The position numbers were made by a program, and so were the translations under genes. This document shows positions 42,838 through 51,812 of a stretch of DNA of 57,059 bases, in pieces. The stretch is from positions 1 to 57,059 of the forward strand of contig JAAESJ010000500.1 in the NCBI GenBank assembly GCA_024229495.1, in the 5' to 3' direction. Position 1 is the stretch's first letter, and each line of letters opens with the position of its first letter. Origin of the DNA: Verrucomicrobiaceae bacterium (GTDB taxonomy: Bacteria; Verrucomicrobiota; Verrucomicrobiia; Verrucomicrobiales; DEV007). Under the pieces are notes generated by a model. That model searched no databases. It was not told the DNA's origin and was given only the letters and a program-made list of their open reading frames with translations.

Positions 42838-45135
42838 ATGAATACTTGTGGAGCATTTGCATTGATCTGTGTGATCGGTTTTCTGGCCGGATGTGCCCGG
42901 GAAACCGCGAATGAACCTCCGATCAACAAGCAAGCGGGGAAAAGTTTTCAGGAGGAGCTTGAAGGACGTAAGAGTCTCGATGAAACGGTCTGGAAAGAGG
43001 AGCGACTTGCCCAGTTTTATGAGCAGCGTATTGTCCGTTTATGGGATGAGTTGCGTCGCTCGCCAAAGAAGTTGGAGACACTTTCCCTGTTTCCCTTTGG
43101 GCAGCTGGATGTTCCGGGGAGGTCGTCAGCGATTCAGCTGGATAATGGCATCCAGCGCACTGTTTTTAACGGCGGCTTCACTTCTTACAGCAAGGAGTCC
43201 TTTGGCCTTAAGGTGAAGCAGCTCATTCGCGAGGGATTTGTGCTGATTCAATCCGAATGGCATCATCAGCGATTTGATTTTAACGAGGCTAGCAAGGTTG
43301 CCGGATCGGAGGTTTCTTTTTCCCTGCATTGCTTCAATGATGCGAAGCAAAGAATGTATATGGTCAGCGGAGTGCTGGATATCATCTGGAAACCGATGGT
43401 GAAAAACGGTAAGGTTCCTGATCCTCACCGTATTCAGATCAAGAATCTCTCCTTGCTGGAACGATCAGCCTCAGGCGGCTTCGGCAAGGTGGCCCAAATT
43501 GATGCCCGCGAATTAAAATCTCCGGTACTCAGCCTGCAACCCTTGATTGCTTACGACCTCAATCGTGACGGCCTCTCTGAAGTGATTCTTGGCGGGGTGA
43601 ATCGTGTGTTTTGGAACAAGGGAAATGGTCAGTTTAAACCTGAGCCGTTCATCAAGCACTGGCCGGGAGAAATTAGTGAATCAGGATTATTGGCTGACCT
43701 CAACGGGGATGGTTTCGTTGATTTTCTCTGTATTTCCGCCCGAAATCGTTCACTCATGCTTTTTCCGGGAGATGAGCAGGGACGATTTCAGAAACCCGGC
43801 GCTTCAGTTGCACCGGTTTCTTTCCAGAATCCGAGCGTGTTGACGGCAGGAGATATTGATGCAGATGGAGATCTGGATTGTTGGGTGACTCAATACAAGC
43901 CGCCCTACATCGGGGGGCAGATGCCAACGCCTTATTATGATGCCAATGACGGGTTTGCTTCTTACCTGTTAATCAATCAGGGGAACGGGCAGTTTAAGGA
44001 GGTTACCAAAGAGCGTGGCTTGGATGCGCGACGCAATCGGCGGACATACTCAGCGAGTTTCGTGGACCTTGATGGAGATAACGATCTTGACTTGATGGTG
44101 GTCAGTGATTTCGCTGGTGTTGACCTCTATCGGAATGACGGAAAGGGTTTTTTCACTGATGTCCGGGACGAATGGGTCAAGGAATGGCACAACTTCGGGA
44201 TGGCACATACCTTTGGTGATTACGATCATGACGGTCGCCTGGATTTTTACGTCATTGGCATGAGTTCTACCACGGCGCGGCGTTTGAGTGCGATGGGGCT
44301 GCATCGCCAGGGATTTCAGGAGTATTCCGAGAAACGTCCGGTTATGGGATATGGAAACCGCATGTATCTGGGAAGAGATAAGGGTTACGATGAGCCTGTC
44401 TTCCGGGAGCAGGTGGCTCGCACGGGATGGTCATGGGGTTGCTCATCCTTTGATTTTGAGAATGACGGGGATTTGGATGTCTATGTGGCCAATGGCTATG
44501 TCAGCGGGAACTCAGCAAAGGATTACTGCTCTACCTTCTGGTGCCATGACCTTTATACCGGAAGTTCATTGGCTAATCCCGTTATTAGTGAACTGTTGTA
44601 TTCTTCGCAGGAGAGCATTGCTGATAGCAGCATGTCTTGGAACGGCTTTGAAAAGAATGCCCTGCTGATGAACCGGGGAGGAAAGGGGTTTACCAACATT
44701 GGCTTCTTGATGAATGTGGCCTTATCCAAGGATTGCAGGGGTGTGGTCAGTGATGACTTGGATGGGGACGGTCTCGTGGACCTGCTTGTCATTGAGCAAT
44801 GGCAGAAGGAGAACTTTAAAAACGGGCAGATACTCCACGTTTACAGAAACGAGACGAAGATGAATAATAATTGGATTGGAGTCCGGTTGGCAGAACAGGG
44901 CCGGCAAGGTCATGCGGTTGGTGCAAGGATTACTCTGCACAGTGACCGGGGAACGCAGATCAAACAGATTGTGACAGGGGATTCATTTTTCAGCCAGCAT
45001 GCGCCCGTGGCCCATTTCGGTTTGGGCAAAACTGACTCAGTAGATAGGATTGATGTCCGATGGCCCTCTGGCAGGCTTACTTCATTGAAAGAACCCGCGA
45101 TCAGGAAATATCACACAATTCATCCGGAAGGATGA
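42838..45135 (+). CDS. VCBS/FG-GAP lipoprotein with ASPIC/UnbV domain
   Basis: A 765-residue CRTAC1-like protein. The signal carries the lipobox LAGC (Cys19). A domain of about 190 residues of unknown type comes first. Then follow seven calcium-binding FG-GAP repeats, for example DLNRDGLSEVILGG, DLNGDGFVDF, DIDADGDLDC, DLDGDNDLDLMVVSD, DYDHDGRLDFYVIG, DFENDGDLDVYVANG and DLDGDGLVDLLV. The C-terminal ASPIC/UnbV domain (VGARITLHSDRGTQIKQI...VRWPSG) closes it. The likely form is a beta-propeller on the outer face of the cell, for binding and not catalysis. Confidence 0.88.
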   Translation: MNTCGAFALICVIGFLAGCARETANEPPINKQAGKSFQEELEGRKSLDETVWKEERLAQFYEQRIVRLWDELRRSPKKLETLSLFPFGQLDVPGRSSAIQLDNGIQRTVFNGGFTSYSKESFGLKVKQLIREGFVLIQSEWHHQRFDFNEASKVAGSEVSFSLHCFNDAKQRMYMVSGVLDIIWKPMVKNGKVPDPHRIQIKNLSLLERSASGGFGKVAQIDARELKSPVLSLQPLIAYDLNRDGLSEVILGGVNRVFWNKGNGQFKPEPFIKHWPGEISESGLLADLNGDGFVDFLCISARNRSLMLFPGDEQGRFQKPGASVAPVSFQNPSVLTAGDIDADGDLDCWVTQYKPPYIGGQMPTPYYDANDGFASYLLINQGNGQFKEVTKERGLDARRNRRTYSASFVDLDGDNDLDLMVVSDFAGVDLYRNDGKGFFTDVRDEWVKEWHNFGMAHTFGDYDHDGRLDFYVIGMSSTTARRLSAMGLHRQGFQEYSEKRPVMGYGNRMYLGRDKGYDEPVFREQVARTGWSWGCSSFDFENDGDLDVYVANGYVSGNSAKDYCSTFWCHDLYTGSSLANPVISELLYSSQESIADSSMSWNGFEKNALLMNRGGKGFTNIGFLMNVALSKDCRGVVSDDLDGDGLVDLLVIEQWQKENFKNGQILHVYRNETKMNNNWIGVRLAEQGRQGHAVGARITLHSDRGTQIKQIVTGDSFFSQHAPVAHFGLGKTDSVDRIDVRWPSGRLTSLKEPAIRKYHTIHPEG

Positions 45136-45204
45136 AATCGCCTTGTGATACAGGACTTTCCTGCCTGACAAAGTCCCGTGATCGGGCAAGGTAAGTGTTC
45201 AGTG

Positions 45205-46632
45205 ATGACAGAGCGTTCCTTCATACATGATGATTTCATTCTTGGTAATGATACTGGCCGCCGCCTTTACCATGACTACGCGGAGGGAATGCCGATTATT
45301 GATTACCACTGTCATCTTCCTCCCGTTGAGGTGGCAGAAGACCGTCGCTGGAGAAGTATTACCGAGGCCTGGTTGGGTGGGGATCACTACAAGTGGCGGG
45401 CCATGCGTTCCAACGGGATTAGGGAGCAACTCATAACCGGTGAGGCCGGGGATTGGGAGAAGTTTGAGGCATGGGCAGCGACGATGCCCAAGTTACTGGG
45501 GAATCCCCTTTATCACTGGAACCAACTCGAGTTGGCCCGTTATTTTGATGTTTTCGAGTTGCTGAGCCCGGAGAATTCCCGGGATATTTATGAGCGTTGC
45601 AATACAGCGCTTGCAAGCCCCGGGTTCTCGGCGCGCGGCTTTATTGAGAAATCCAATGTAGCAGCAATCTGCACTACGGATGATCCTTGCGATTCCCTGG
45701 AGCATCATGCTGAGATTGCGGCTGACTCTGCAGTGTCATTCAAGGTGCTTCCGGCATGGCGACCGGACAGGGCGATGATGCCGGAGATGGGCGTCGATTT
45801 TAATCGCTGGGTTGATTCACTGGGAGCTTCTGCAGATGTTGAGATAGACAGTTTCAGCTCTTTTATGACTGCGTTGCATAGCCGGCACGCGTTTTTTCAC
45901 GAGCAGGGTTGCCGCCTTTCCGACCATGGTATTGAAACTTTCCACGCAAAGGAGTATACAGCAGCGGGAATTGAGCGGATCTTTGATAAGGTCAGGAGCG
46001 GGGGAGAGGCAAATGCAGACGAGGTTGAGCAGTTCAAGTCGCATATGCTCTATGAGTTTGGAGTGATGGATGCTGACAGGGGATGGGTTCAGCAATATCA
46101 CTTTGGTGCTCTGCGCAATAATTCAGCGCGGATGTTCGGGAAGCTTGGTAGTGATGTGGGCTGTGACTCGATTGGGGATTGGCCGGTGGCGTTGCCGATG
46201 TCTCGGCTGTTTTCCCGCCTAGACCTTGAGGGCAAACTGGCCAAGACGATCCTTTATCCGATTAACCCGCGTGACAATGAACTGGTTGGATCAATGATTG
46301 GGAATTTTCAGGATGGCAGCAGTGCCGGCAAGATGCAGATGGGAAGCGGGTGGTGGTTTAACGACCAGATGGACGGTATGCTTCGACAGATGGAGGCACT
46401 TGGCCAGCTTGGCTTGCTTTCCCGGTTTGTTGGCATGTTGACGGACAGTCGCTCATTTTTAAGCTTTACACGACATGAGTATTTCCGCCGTATCCTGTGT
46501 AACAAGTTGGGATCAGAGATGGAGTCAGGGATACTGCCCGCGGACGAGCAACTGATTGGATCAATGATCAGGGATATCAGCTACAATAATGCGGCCGGGT
46601 ATTTTGATTTCGGCGTGGAGCAGGTCGGCTAG
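45205..46632 (+). CDS. uxaC: Glucuronate isomerase
   Basis: A 475-residue enzyme that isomerises glucuronate or galacturonate to fructuronate or tagaturonate, the entry to hexuronate breakdown. Motifs are PIIDYHCHLPP near the N-terminus, ICTTDDPCDSLEHH and RGWVQQYHFGALRNNS. ATG 45205 (MTERSFIHDDF) is chosen over an in-frame start at 45178. No other uronate gene is adjacent. With the sulfatase it suggests use of uronate-rich polysaccharide. Confidence 0.95.
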   Translation: MTERSFIHDDFILGNDTGRRLYHDYAEGMPIIDYHCHLPPVEVAEDRRWRSITEAWLGGDHYKWRAMRSNGIREQLITGEAGDWEKFEAWAATMPKLLGNPLYHWNQLELARYFDVFELLSPENSRDIYERCNTALASPGFSARGFIEKSNVAAICTTDDPCDSLEHHAEIAADSAVSFKVLPAWRPDRAMMPEMGVDFNRWVDSLGASADVEIDSFSSFMTALHSRHAFFHEQGCRLSDHGIETFHAKEYTAAGIERIFDKVRSGGEANADEVEQFKSHMLYEFGVMDADRGWVQQYHFGALRNNSARMFGKLGSDVGCDSIGDWPVALPMSRLFSRLDLEGKLAKTILYPINPRDNELVGSMIGNFQDGSSAGKMQMGSGWWFNDQMDGMLRQMEALGQLGLLSRFVGMLTDSRSFLSFTRHEYFRRILCNKLGSEMESGILPADEQLIGSMIRDISYNNAAGYFDFGVEQVG

Positions 46633-46650
46633 AGGGTTTATACTAATGAT

Positions 46651-49600
46651 ATGCCTCACTTCGCTATGCGGGTCATTCTTGTCCTGGTTTCAGTGAGCCT
46701 GATTACGCAGGGCTTTTCCCAACAGGTATTCATCAACGAGATCCACTATGACAATGTCGGTGGTGATGCGGGTGAATTCGTTGAGATTGCGGGACCGGCC
46801 AATACCAACCTTGGGCAATACGAGCTGGTTTTCTATAACGGGGCAAATTCCCGAGCCTATAAGTCTTTAGCGTTGGGAGGGATTCTTCCAAACGAAGCGG
46901 CAACCGGGTATGGGGCACTGGCTTTCCTGGTCAGCGGGATTCAGAATGGAGCCCCTGACGGCATTGCTTTGATTAAGGGTAGTGATGTTGTGCAGTTCCT
47001 CAGTTATGAGGGGGATCTCACAGCAGGTGATGATATCGCCATAGGAATAATGTCATCAGACATAGGGGTGAAGGAAACATCGGCGACGGCAATCGGTAAA
47101 TCATTGCAGTTGAGGGGCAGTGGATCCGATTATTCTGATTTTCTCTGGGAGTCCCCTCAGGAAGAAAGCATGGGGATGATAAATGAGGGGCAAATTTTCC
47201 TGGGCTCAGGAGATCCGGTGATCAACATGACGGTTGTGCCTGATCGTTTTTTTGAGGGTGACGGGGACAGTGCGGCAACCGTCACGCTTACACTCAGGCC
47301 TGCTCCAGATGAGGAGACAACTCTCAGGCTAAGCACTGATCAGGATGTTGAGCAGATCATTTACCCGGAAGAATTGATGGTTAATTCCTCGGGGATTGTC
47401 GAGTTCCCCGTTGGAGGGATTGTAGACGGGATTTCTGACGGTATACGGACAGTGCGCTTAACCGCCACTGATCCAAACGGGATTTATCAGTCGTTTTCCA
47501 CTGAGCTCACCGTATTTGATATTGATCCGCCCGTCGGGCGGGGAGTTGCGATAAGGGTGGCTTCCTATAACCTGCAATATGGGGCGGGTGCAAAGGGTAG
47601 TGACCAGTATGAGGCAGCGCTTGCTGTTTTACGCCGGGTGGATGCTGATGTGATTGTTTTCAGTGAAGCGGACCCAGACGGGGATTTTGCCAACTTACGG
47701 TTGTTGCTTGAGGACCTTGGGATGCCAACCAACCAGGGGCATTTCACCACCAGTGGCGATGTTTTTACCGACATTGCTTACGATAGTGGTGATTTCGGCA
47801 GTGGTCAGGCTTTGGCCGTGGCGAGCCTTTGGCCGATTACCTCCACGACCCAGATTGGCAGGGGGAAGCCTGAGATGAGGGAGATGACCAGGTTTCCCCT
47901 GTTTGTAGAGGTTGATGTTCCCGGGGTGGCAGCCGACCCGGCATTTGTGGCGTTGCATCTCAAGGCGGGAAATACTGATGCTGATAATTTCAGGCGATCG
48001 GTTGAGGCATTTCGTGTTCGTGAGTTTCTGGAAGAGAACGGCTTATCTGGATCGAGTGGGAACGTGTTTATTCTTGGTGATATCAATGAGGACTTTGAGG
48101 ATCCGCTTCCGGCTTCCTACTTTACGGGAATCGACAGTGCATTCCATGTGTTTGATGATGCCTCAACTCTGCCGGCTTCCTACTTACTTGGTGATGACCT
48201 TGCTCCTCCCAATGGCCGGACACTCCAATACCGGGGATTCCCTGCACCTGCGTTTGAACCAGTGGCGGTAAGGATTATTGACTCGAGGCAACTTGATGGC
48301 GCGCGCCGTACATACAATGTGATTGGTGATGCTAGGATAGACTATATTCTCGTCAGTGATTTTACTGCTTCCAATGCCCTCGTGCAGACTGAAGTGTATA
48401 ATAGTTTACTGGACTACTCCCATGAGGGATTGCCAAAATCAGGGGGGCTTCCAGGGGGGGCTGATAGTTTCATAGCAAGTGACCATCACCTTGTGTTTGG
48501 TGACTTTGCACTTGAATCTTCCCCGCAGGTCATTGTTGCCGTTTCGCCGGCGGCGATTGATGAGCGCAGCGTGGAGCCACTAATGGGTTCGGTTGAAATA
48601 TTACCTGCTCCACTGGAGGATATTGCGGTTACTTTAATCGCTGATCGTTCCCGGCTGAACCTTCCGGGGCAGCTGACTGTGCCGGCGGGTGGGGGAGCGG
48701 TGAACTTCCCAGTATCACTCATCGATCCCGACCGGCTAGCACCTGACCGTAGTCTGCGGATTACAGGTGAAGTTCCCGGTCATGCATCGGGGCACGGGTT
48801 TGTTAGCCTCACAGGAGAGCAGGCATCTGGGCAAGTGTTGATTAGTCAGTATGTTGAGCCGCCGAGTGGGGGTTCTCCCAAAGCCATAGAACTGGTTAAT
48901 AACAGCGGAGGTGTCATTGATTTCTGGAAAACACCACTGGAGATTCTTTGGGTGCCTAATGGTGGGAATGAGCGCTTGGGCATTCTTGTGATATCTTCCG
49001 GCACTCTGGATCCCGGGGCGGTGCTGGTGATAGGCGACGCAACAACCGCTGATTATCTTGCCGGTGAAGGTATCATTGACGGTGCTGGCGAGGATTTCTC
49101 TGAACTTGCGGATGGATATATATTTTATGATTCGGATGGGAAGGTGATCTTTATTAAAAAGATGCTTTTTTTCAATGGTGATGATGCCCTTGTGGTTAGG
49201 CTCGGGGCAACCCTTGCGGATACTTTTGGAGTTCCTGGTGAGGACCCCGGTTCACAATGGAGTGGAGCAGGGATATCGTCGGCGAATCAGAATATTGCCT
49301 TACGCGATGATGTGGCGACCGGAAGTTCCGGGTTTGAAGATCCAAGCGCAAGGTTCTTTAGGGTTGGAGAAGGTAATGATCTTTCAGGATTCGGGGTGGT
49401 GCCAGCGTTGATGGACCCATATACTTCATGGGCACGGTCTTTTGGGCTCACTGGAGTTGCGGCAGCACCAAGCGAGGATCCGGATGATGACGGCTCCTCC
49501 AATTTACTTGAGTATGCACTTGAGGGCGATCCGCTGAAATCCAACGCCCAGGTTGATCTGCGCCCTCTAATGATCTCGTTCGCTGGGGATCATTATCCTG

Positions 49601-49809
49601 CGATTGATTTTCCCCGCCTGCCTGAGCGTAGTCGATTGGAATACAGCTTGGAGCAATCCGGTGATTTAATCCAGTGGATGCCCGCGAGCGCAGTGCTTCA
49701 CGACAGGGTTACTGACAATGATGGCAACGCTGAGAGAGTCATTTTCCGGCTTTCTGATCCCTCTGTTATGGAGCCTGTGTTCATTCGTCTGCGAGTAAGG
49801 TTGCCTTAA
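46651..49809 (+). CDS. Secreted lamin-tail/endonuclease multidomain protein
   Basis: A 1052-residue exported protein. Signal peptide to about residue 23 (VILVLVSVSLITQGFS). Next is a lamin-tail domain (VFINEIHYDNVGGDAGEFVEIAG) and a Calx-beta-like segment near residues 190-290. An endonuclease/exonuclease/phosphatase domain follows (residues about 297-625: IRVASYNLQYG, VIVFSEADPDG, FVALHLKAGN, VFILGDINEDFEDP, IDYILVSDF, ASDHHLVFGDF). Then comes a second lamin-tail-like domain (LISQYVEPPSGGSPKAIELVNNSG) and a C-terminal module with DPDDDGSSNLLEYAL, common in secreted Verrucomicrobia proteins. The catalytic motifs look intact; extracellular DNase or phosphodiesterase activity is likely. Confidence 0.87.
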   Translation: MPHFAMRVILVLVSVSLITQGFSQQVFINEIHYDNVGGDAGEFVEIAGPANTNLGQYELVFYNGANSRAYKSLALGGILPNEAATGYGALAFLVSGIQNGAPDGIALIKGSDVVQFLSYEGDLTAGDDIAIGIMSSDIGVKETSATAIGKSLQLRGSGSDYSDFLWESPQEESMGMINEGQIFLGSGDPVINMTVVPDRFFEGDGDSAATVTLTLRPAPDEETTLRLSTDQDVEQIIYPEELMVNSSGIVEFPVGGIVDGISDGIRTVRLTATDPNGIYQSFSTELTVFDIDPPVGRGVAIRVASYNLQYGAGAKGSDQYEAALAVLRRVDADVIVFSEADPDGDFANLRLLLEDLGMPTNQGHFTTSGDVFTDIAYDSGDFGSGQALAVASLWPITSTTQIGRGKPEMREMTRFPLFVEVDVPGVAADPAFVALHLKAGNTDADNFRRSVEAFRVREFLEENGLSGSSGNVFILGDINEDFEDPLPASYFTGIDSAFHVFDDASTLPASYLLGDDLAPPNGRTLQYRGFPAPAFEPVAVRIIDSRQLDGARRTYNVIGDARIDYILVSDFTASNALVQTEVYNSLLDYSHEGLPKSGGLPGGADSFIASDHHLVFGDFALESSPQVIVAVSPAAIDERSVEPLMGSVEILPAPLEDIAVTLIADRSRLNLPGQLTVPAGGGAVNFPVSLIDPDRLAPDRSLRITGEVPGHASGHGFVSLTGEQASGQVLISQYVEPPSGGSPKAIELVNNSGGVIDFWKTPLEILWVPNGGNERLGILVISSGTLDPGAVLVIGDATTADYLAGEGIIDGAGEDFSELADGYIFYDSDGKVIFIKKMLFFNGDDALVVRLGATLADTFGVPGEDPGSQWSGAGISSANQNIALRDDVATGSSGFEDPSARFFRVGEGNDLSGFGVVPALMDPYTSWARSFGLTGVAAAPSEDPDDDGSSNLLEYALEGDPLKSNAQVDLRPLMISFAGDHYPAIDFPRLPERSRLEYSLEQSGDLIQWMPASAVLHDRVTDNDGNAERVIFRLSDPSVMEPVFIRLRVRLP

Positions 49810-49936
49810 TTGTATTGAGGTAAGAATCAGGCTCACCCTGCCGCGTTTATTTTAGGGGGGAATAAAACCATTAGGCGTTCCTACGGTGAAGGGAGTAAGA
49901 CCATTGCAATATGCTGAATATGAATAGGTTGCGAGC

Positions 49937-49954
49937 TTGTGAAAAATTTCACAA
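49937..49954. promoter_or_regulatory. CRP/FNR-type operator upstream of nuoD
   Basis: TTGTGAAA-AA-TTTCACAA is an 18-bp inverted repeat that contains TGTGA-N6-TCACA, the exact consensus of the CRP family. It is centred about 103 bp before the nuoD start, in a 239-bp intergenic region. A CRP/FNR-type regulator controlling complex I genes is a fair inference; which protein binds it is unknown. Confidence 0.55.
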
Positions 49955-49961
49955 ATAGCAC

Positions 49962-49990
49962 TTGCGGGATATGTTAAGCATTCAATACTA
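49962..49990 (+). promoter_or_regulatory. Possible nuoD promoter
   Basis: TTGCGG (49962-49967) and AATACT (49984-49989) are 16 bp apart and follow the CRP-like site. Matches to the -35 and -10 consensus are only partial, so this is a weak call. It would put the regulator site about 50 bp upstream of transcription start. Confidence 0.25.
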
Positions 49991-50048
49991 AAGATAGGTA
50001 AAAGTAAGCATATACGACCGCCTGAAAGGTCCAGCTTCCGCGCTCCAA

Positions 50049-51308
50049 ATGGCAGAAAAACTGCAACAGTTTGAATCCCCGGATACGGCCGGCAAGGCCG
50101 CACAGGCGATCGAGGCGTATCAACAAACAACCGATGATCTGGTTGGTGAGAAGTTAACCTTAAACATGGGGCCCTCGCATCCGGCAACCCATGGGGTTTT
50201 GCGTCTTATACTTGAACTCGACGGGGAGGTTATTACCAAGGCTGACCCTGATATTGGGTTTCTCCATCGTGGTGATGAGAAGATTGCAGAGAATATGCAC
50301 TACAACCAATTTGTTCCTTATACGGATCGCTTGGATTATCTGGCGCCACTTGCCAATAACGTGGCATATGCATGTGCGGTTGAGAAGTTAATGGGGTGGG
50401 AATTGCCGCCGCGAGGCAAGGCCGTCCGGGTTCTTTGCTGTGAGTTGGCCCGTATTTCAGCCCATTTACTGGGTATTGGTTGTTACGCGATGGACGTCGG
50501 GGCAATGACAGTGTTTCTGTATACGTTCACTCAACGAGAGACGGTTTATAACCTTTGTGAACAAATTTCCGGAGCAAGATTTACGACAAGCTATACCCGG
50601 GTTGGCGGGCAGATTCACGACATTACTCCGGAGATTATCAGTGGAGTCGAGAAGTTTTGCGAAGAGGTTAGCGAGGCGATTGATGAAGTTGATGACCTCC
50701 TGTCACGCAACAAGATTTTTCTCGACAGAACACGTGATGTTGGTGTGATTTCACGAGAAGATGCCATCGGTTACGGTCTTACCGGACCTAATCTCCGAGC
50801 AACAGGGGTTGAGTTCGATATGCGCAAGAATCATCCTTATCTTGGCTACGAGGAATTGGATTTTGATATCCCTGTCGGCAAGACTGGTGACAGTTACGAC
50901 CGTTACCTGGTGCGCATGGAGGAGATGCGGCAAAGTGTTGATATCTTGCAACAGATATGCCGGCAGATGCCGGATGGGCCAATCAATATCGTGGATCCAA
51001 AGGGAACCTTGCCGGAGAAGGAGCGAGTACTGATGAGCATGGAGGAGTTAATTCATCATTTTATCGTTGCTACCCAGGGGATTGATGCACCGGAGGGTGA
51101 AGTTTATTTTGGAGCCGAGAATCCGAAGGGTGAGCTTGGTTTTTATATCAACTCAAAGGGTGGCGGAGTGCCGCATCGTCTGAAGATTCGCAGCCCTTCT
51201 TTTGCCAACCTGAGCATCCTTCCGAAGATGCTCCCCGGTCACATGGTGAGTGACGTGGTTGTGATTCTTGGGAGTCTTGATTTTGTGATGGGGGAGTGTG
51301 ACCGCTAA
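50049..51308 (+). CDS. nuoD: NADH-quinone oxidoreductase subunit D
   Basis: The 49-kDa-type subunit of complex I, 419 residues, part of the quinone-binding module. Motifs are LNMGPSHPATHGVLRLILELDG, RLDYLAPLANNVAY, SYTRVGGQIHD and RLKIRSPSFANL. It is a separate protein and not a NuoCD fusion. An N-terminal extension of about 36 residues precedes the conserved part. First gene of nuoD-E-F-G-H-I-J; the gene upstream is unrelated, so nuoA, nuoB and nuoC must lie elsewhere. Confidence 0.96.
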   Translation: MAEKLQQFESPDTAGKAAQAIEAYQQTTDDLVGEKLTLNMGPSHPATHGVLRLILELDGEVITKADPDIGFLHRGDEKIAENMHYNQFVPYTDRLDYLAPLANNVAYACAVEKLMGWELPPRGKAVRVLCCELARISAHLLGIGCYAMDVGAMTVFLYTFTQRETVYNLCEQISGARFTTSYTRVGGQIHDITPEIISGVEKFCEEVSEAIDEVDDLLSRNKIFLDRTRDVGVISREDAIGYGLTGPNLRATGVEFDMRKNHPYLGYEELDFDIPVGKTGDSYDRYLVRMEEMRQSVDILQQICRQMPDGPINIVDPKGTLPEKERVLMSMEELIHHFIVATQGIDAPEGEVYFGAENPKGELGFYINSKGGGVPHRLKIRSPSFANLSILPKMLPGHMVSDVVVILGSLDFVMGECDR

Positions 51309-51314
51309 AGCCTG

Positions 51315-51812
51315 ATGGAAATTCCGAAGGAACTCGAGAAAAGTGCGGATGATGCTATTGGCCATTATCCGCCGGAAGAAAAGAGAAGTGCGGCATTGCC
51401 GTTGTTGCATCTTGTGCAACAGGAGTTCGGTTTTATTAATGATGATGCCATCTCATGGGTGGCGGATAAGCTGGCGGTTGAGCCGATTAAAATCCTTGAA
51501 CTGGTGACATTTTATCCGGGGTTTAGGCAGAAAGCCCCAGGCGAATACCATATCAGGGTTTGTCGCACATTGTCATGTGCTATGGCCGGTTGCCATAAGA
51601 CAATGGAGAAAATTTGTGAGATTGCCGGGATCGACCGCTCAAAAGTTTCGCATCATGACCCGATTGCAGTTTCGAGTGACGGGAAGTTCAGCATTGAGTT
51701 TGCGGAGTGTTTAGCGAGTTGTGGAACGGGTCCGGTTTGTTTGGTTGGCGATGATTTCCATGAGGAGGTTAAACCTGAGAACGCGAAGGCCCTGTTGCAG
51801 CAATACAAGTGA
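51315..51812 (+). CDS. nuoE: NADH-quinone oxidoreductase subunit E
   Basis: The 24-kDa-type thioredoxin-fold subunit of the NADH-binding module, 165 residues. The [2Fe-2S] N1a ligands are in CRTLSC and ECLASCGTGPVC, fitting the C-x4-C...C-x3-C pattern. Starts 6 bp after nuoD. Its TGA shares a base with the ATG of nuoF (TGATG). Confidence 0.94.
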   Translation: MEIPKELEKSADDAIGHYPPEEKRSAALPLLHLVQQEFGFINDDAISWVADKLAVEPIKILELVTFYPGFRQKAPGEYHIRVCRTLSCAMAGCHKTMEKICEIAGIDRSKVSHHDPIAVSSDGKFSIEFAECLASCGTGPVCLVGDDFHEEVKPENAKALLQQYK

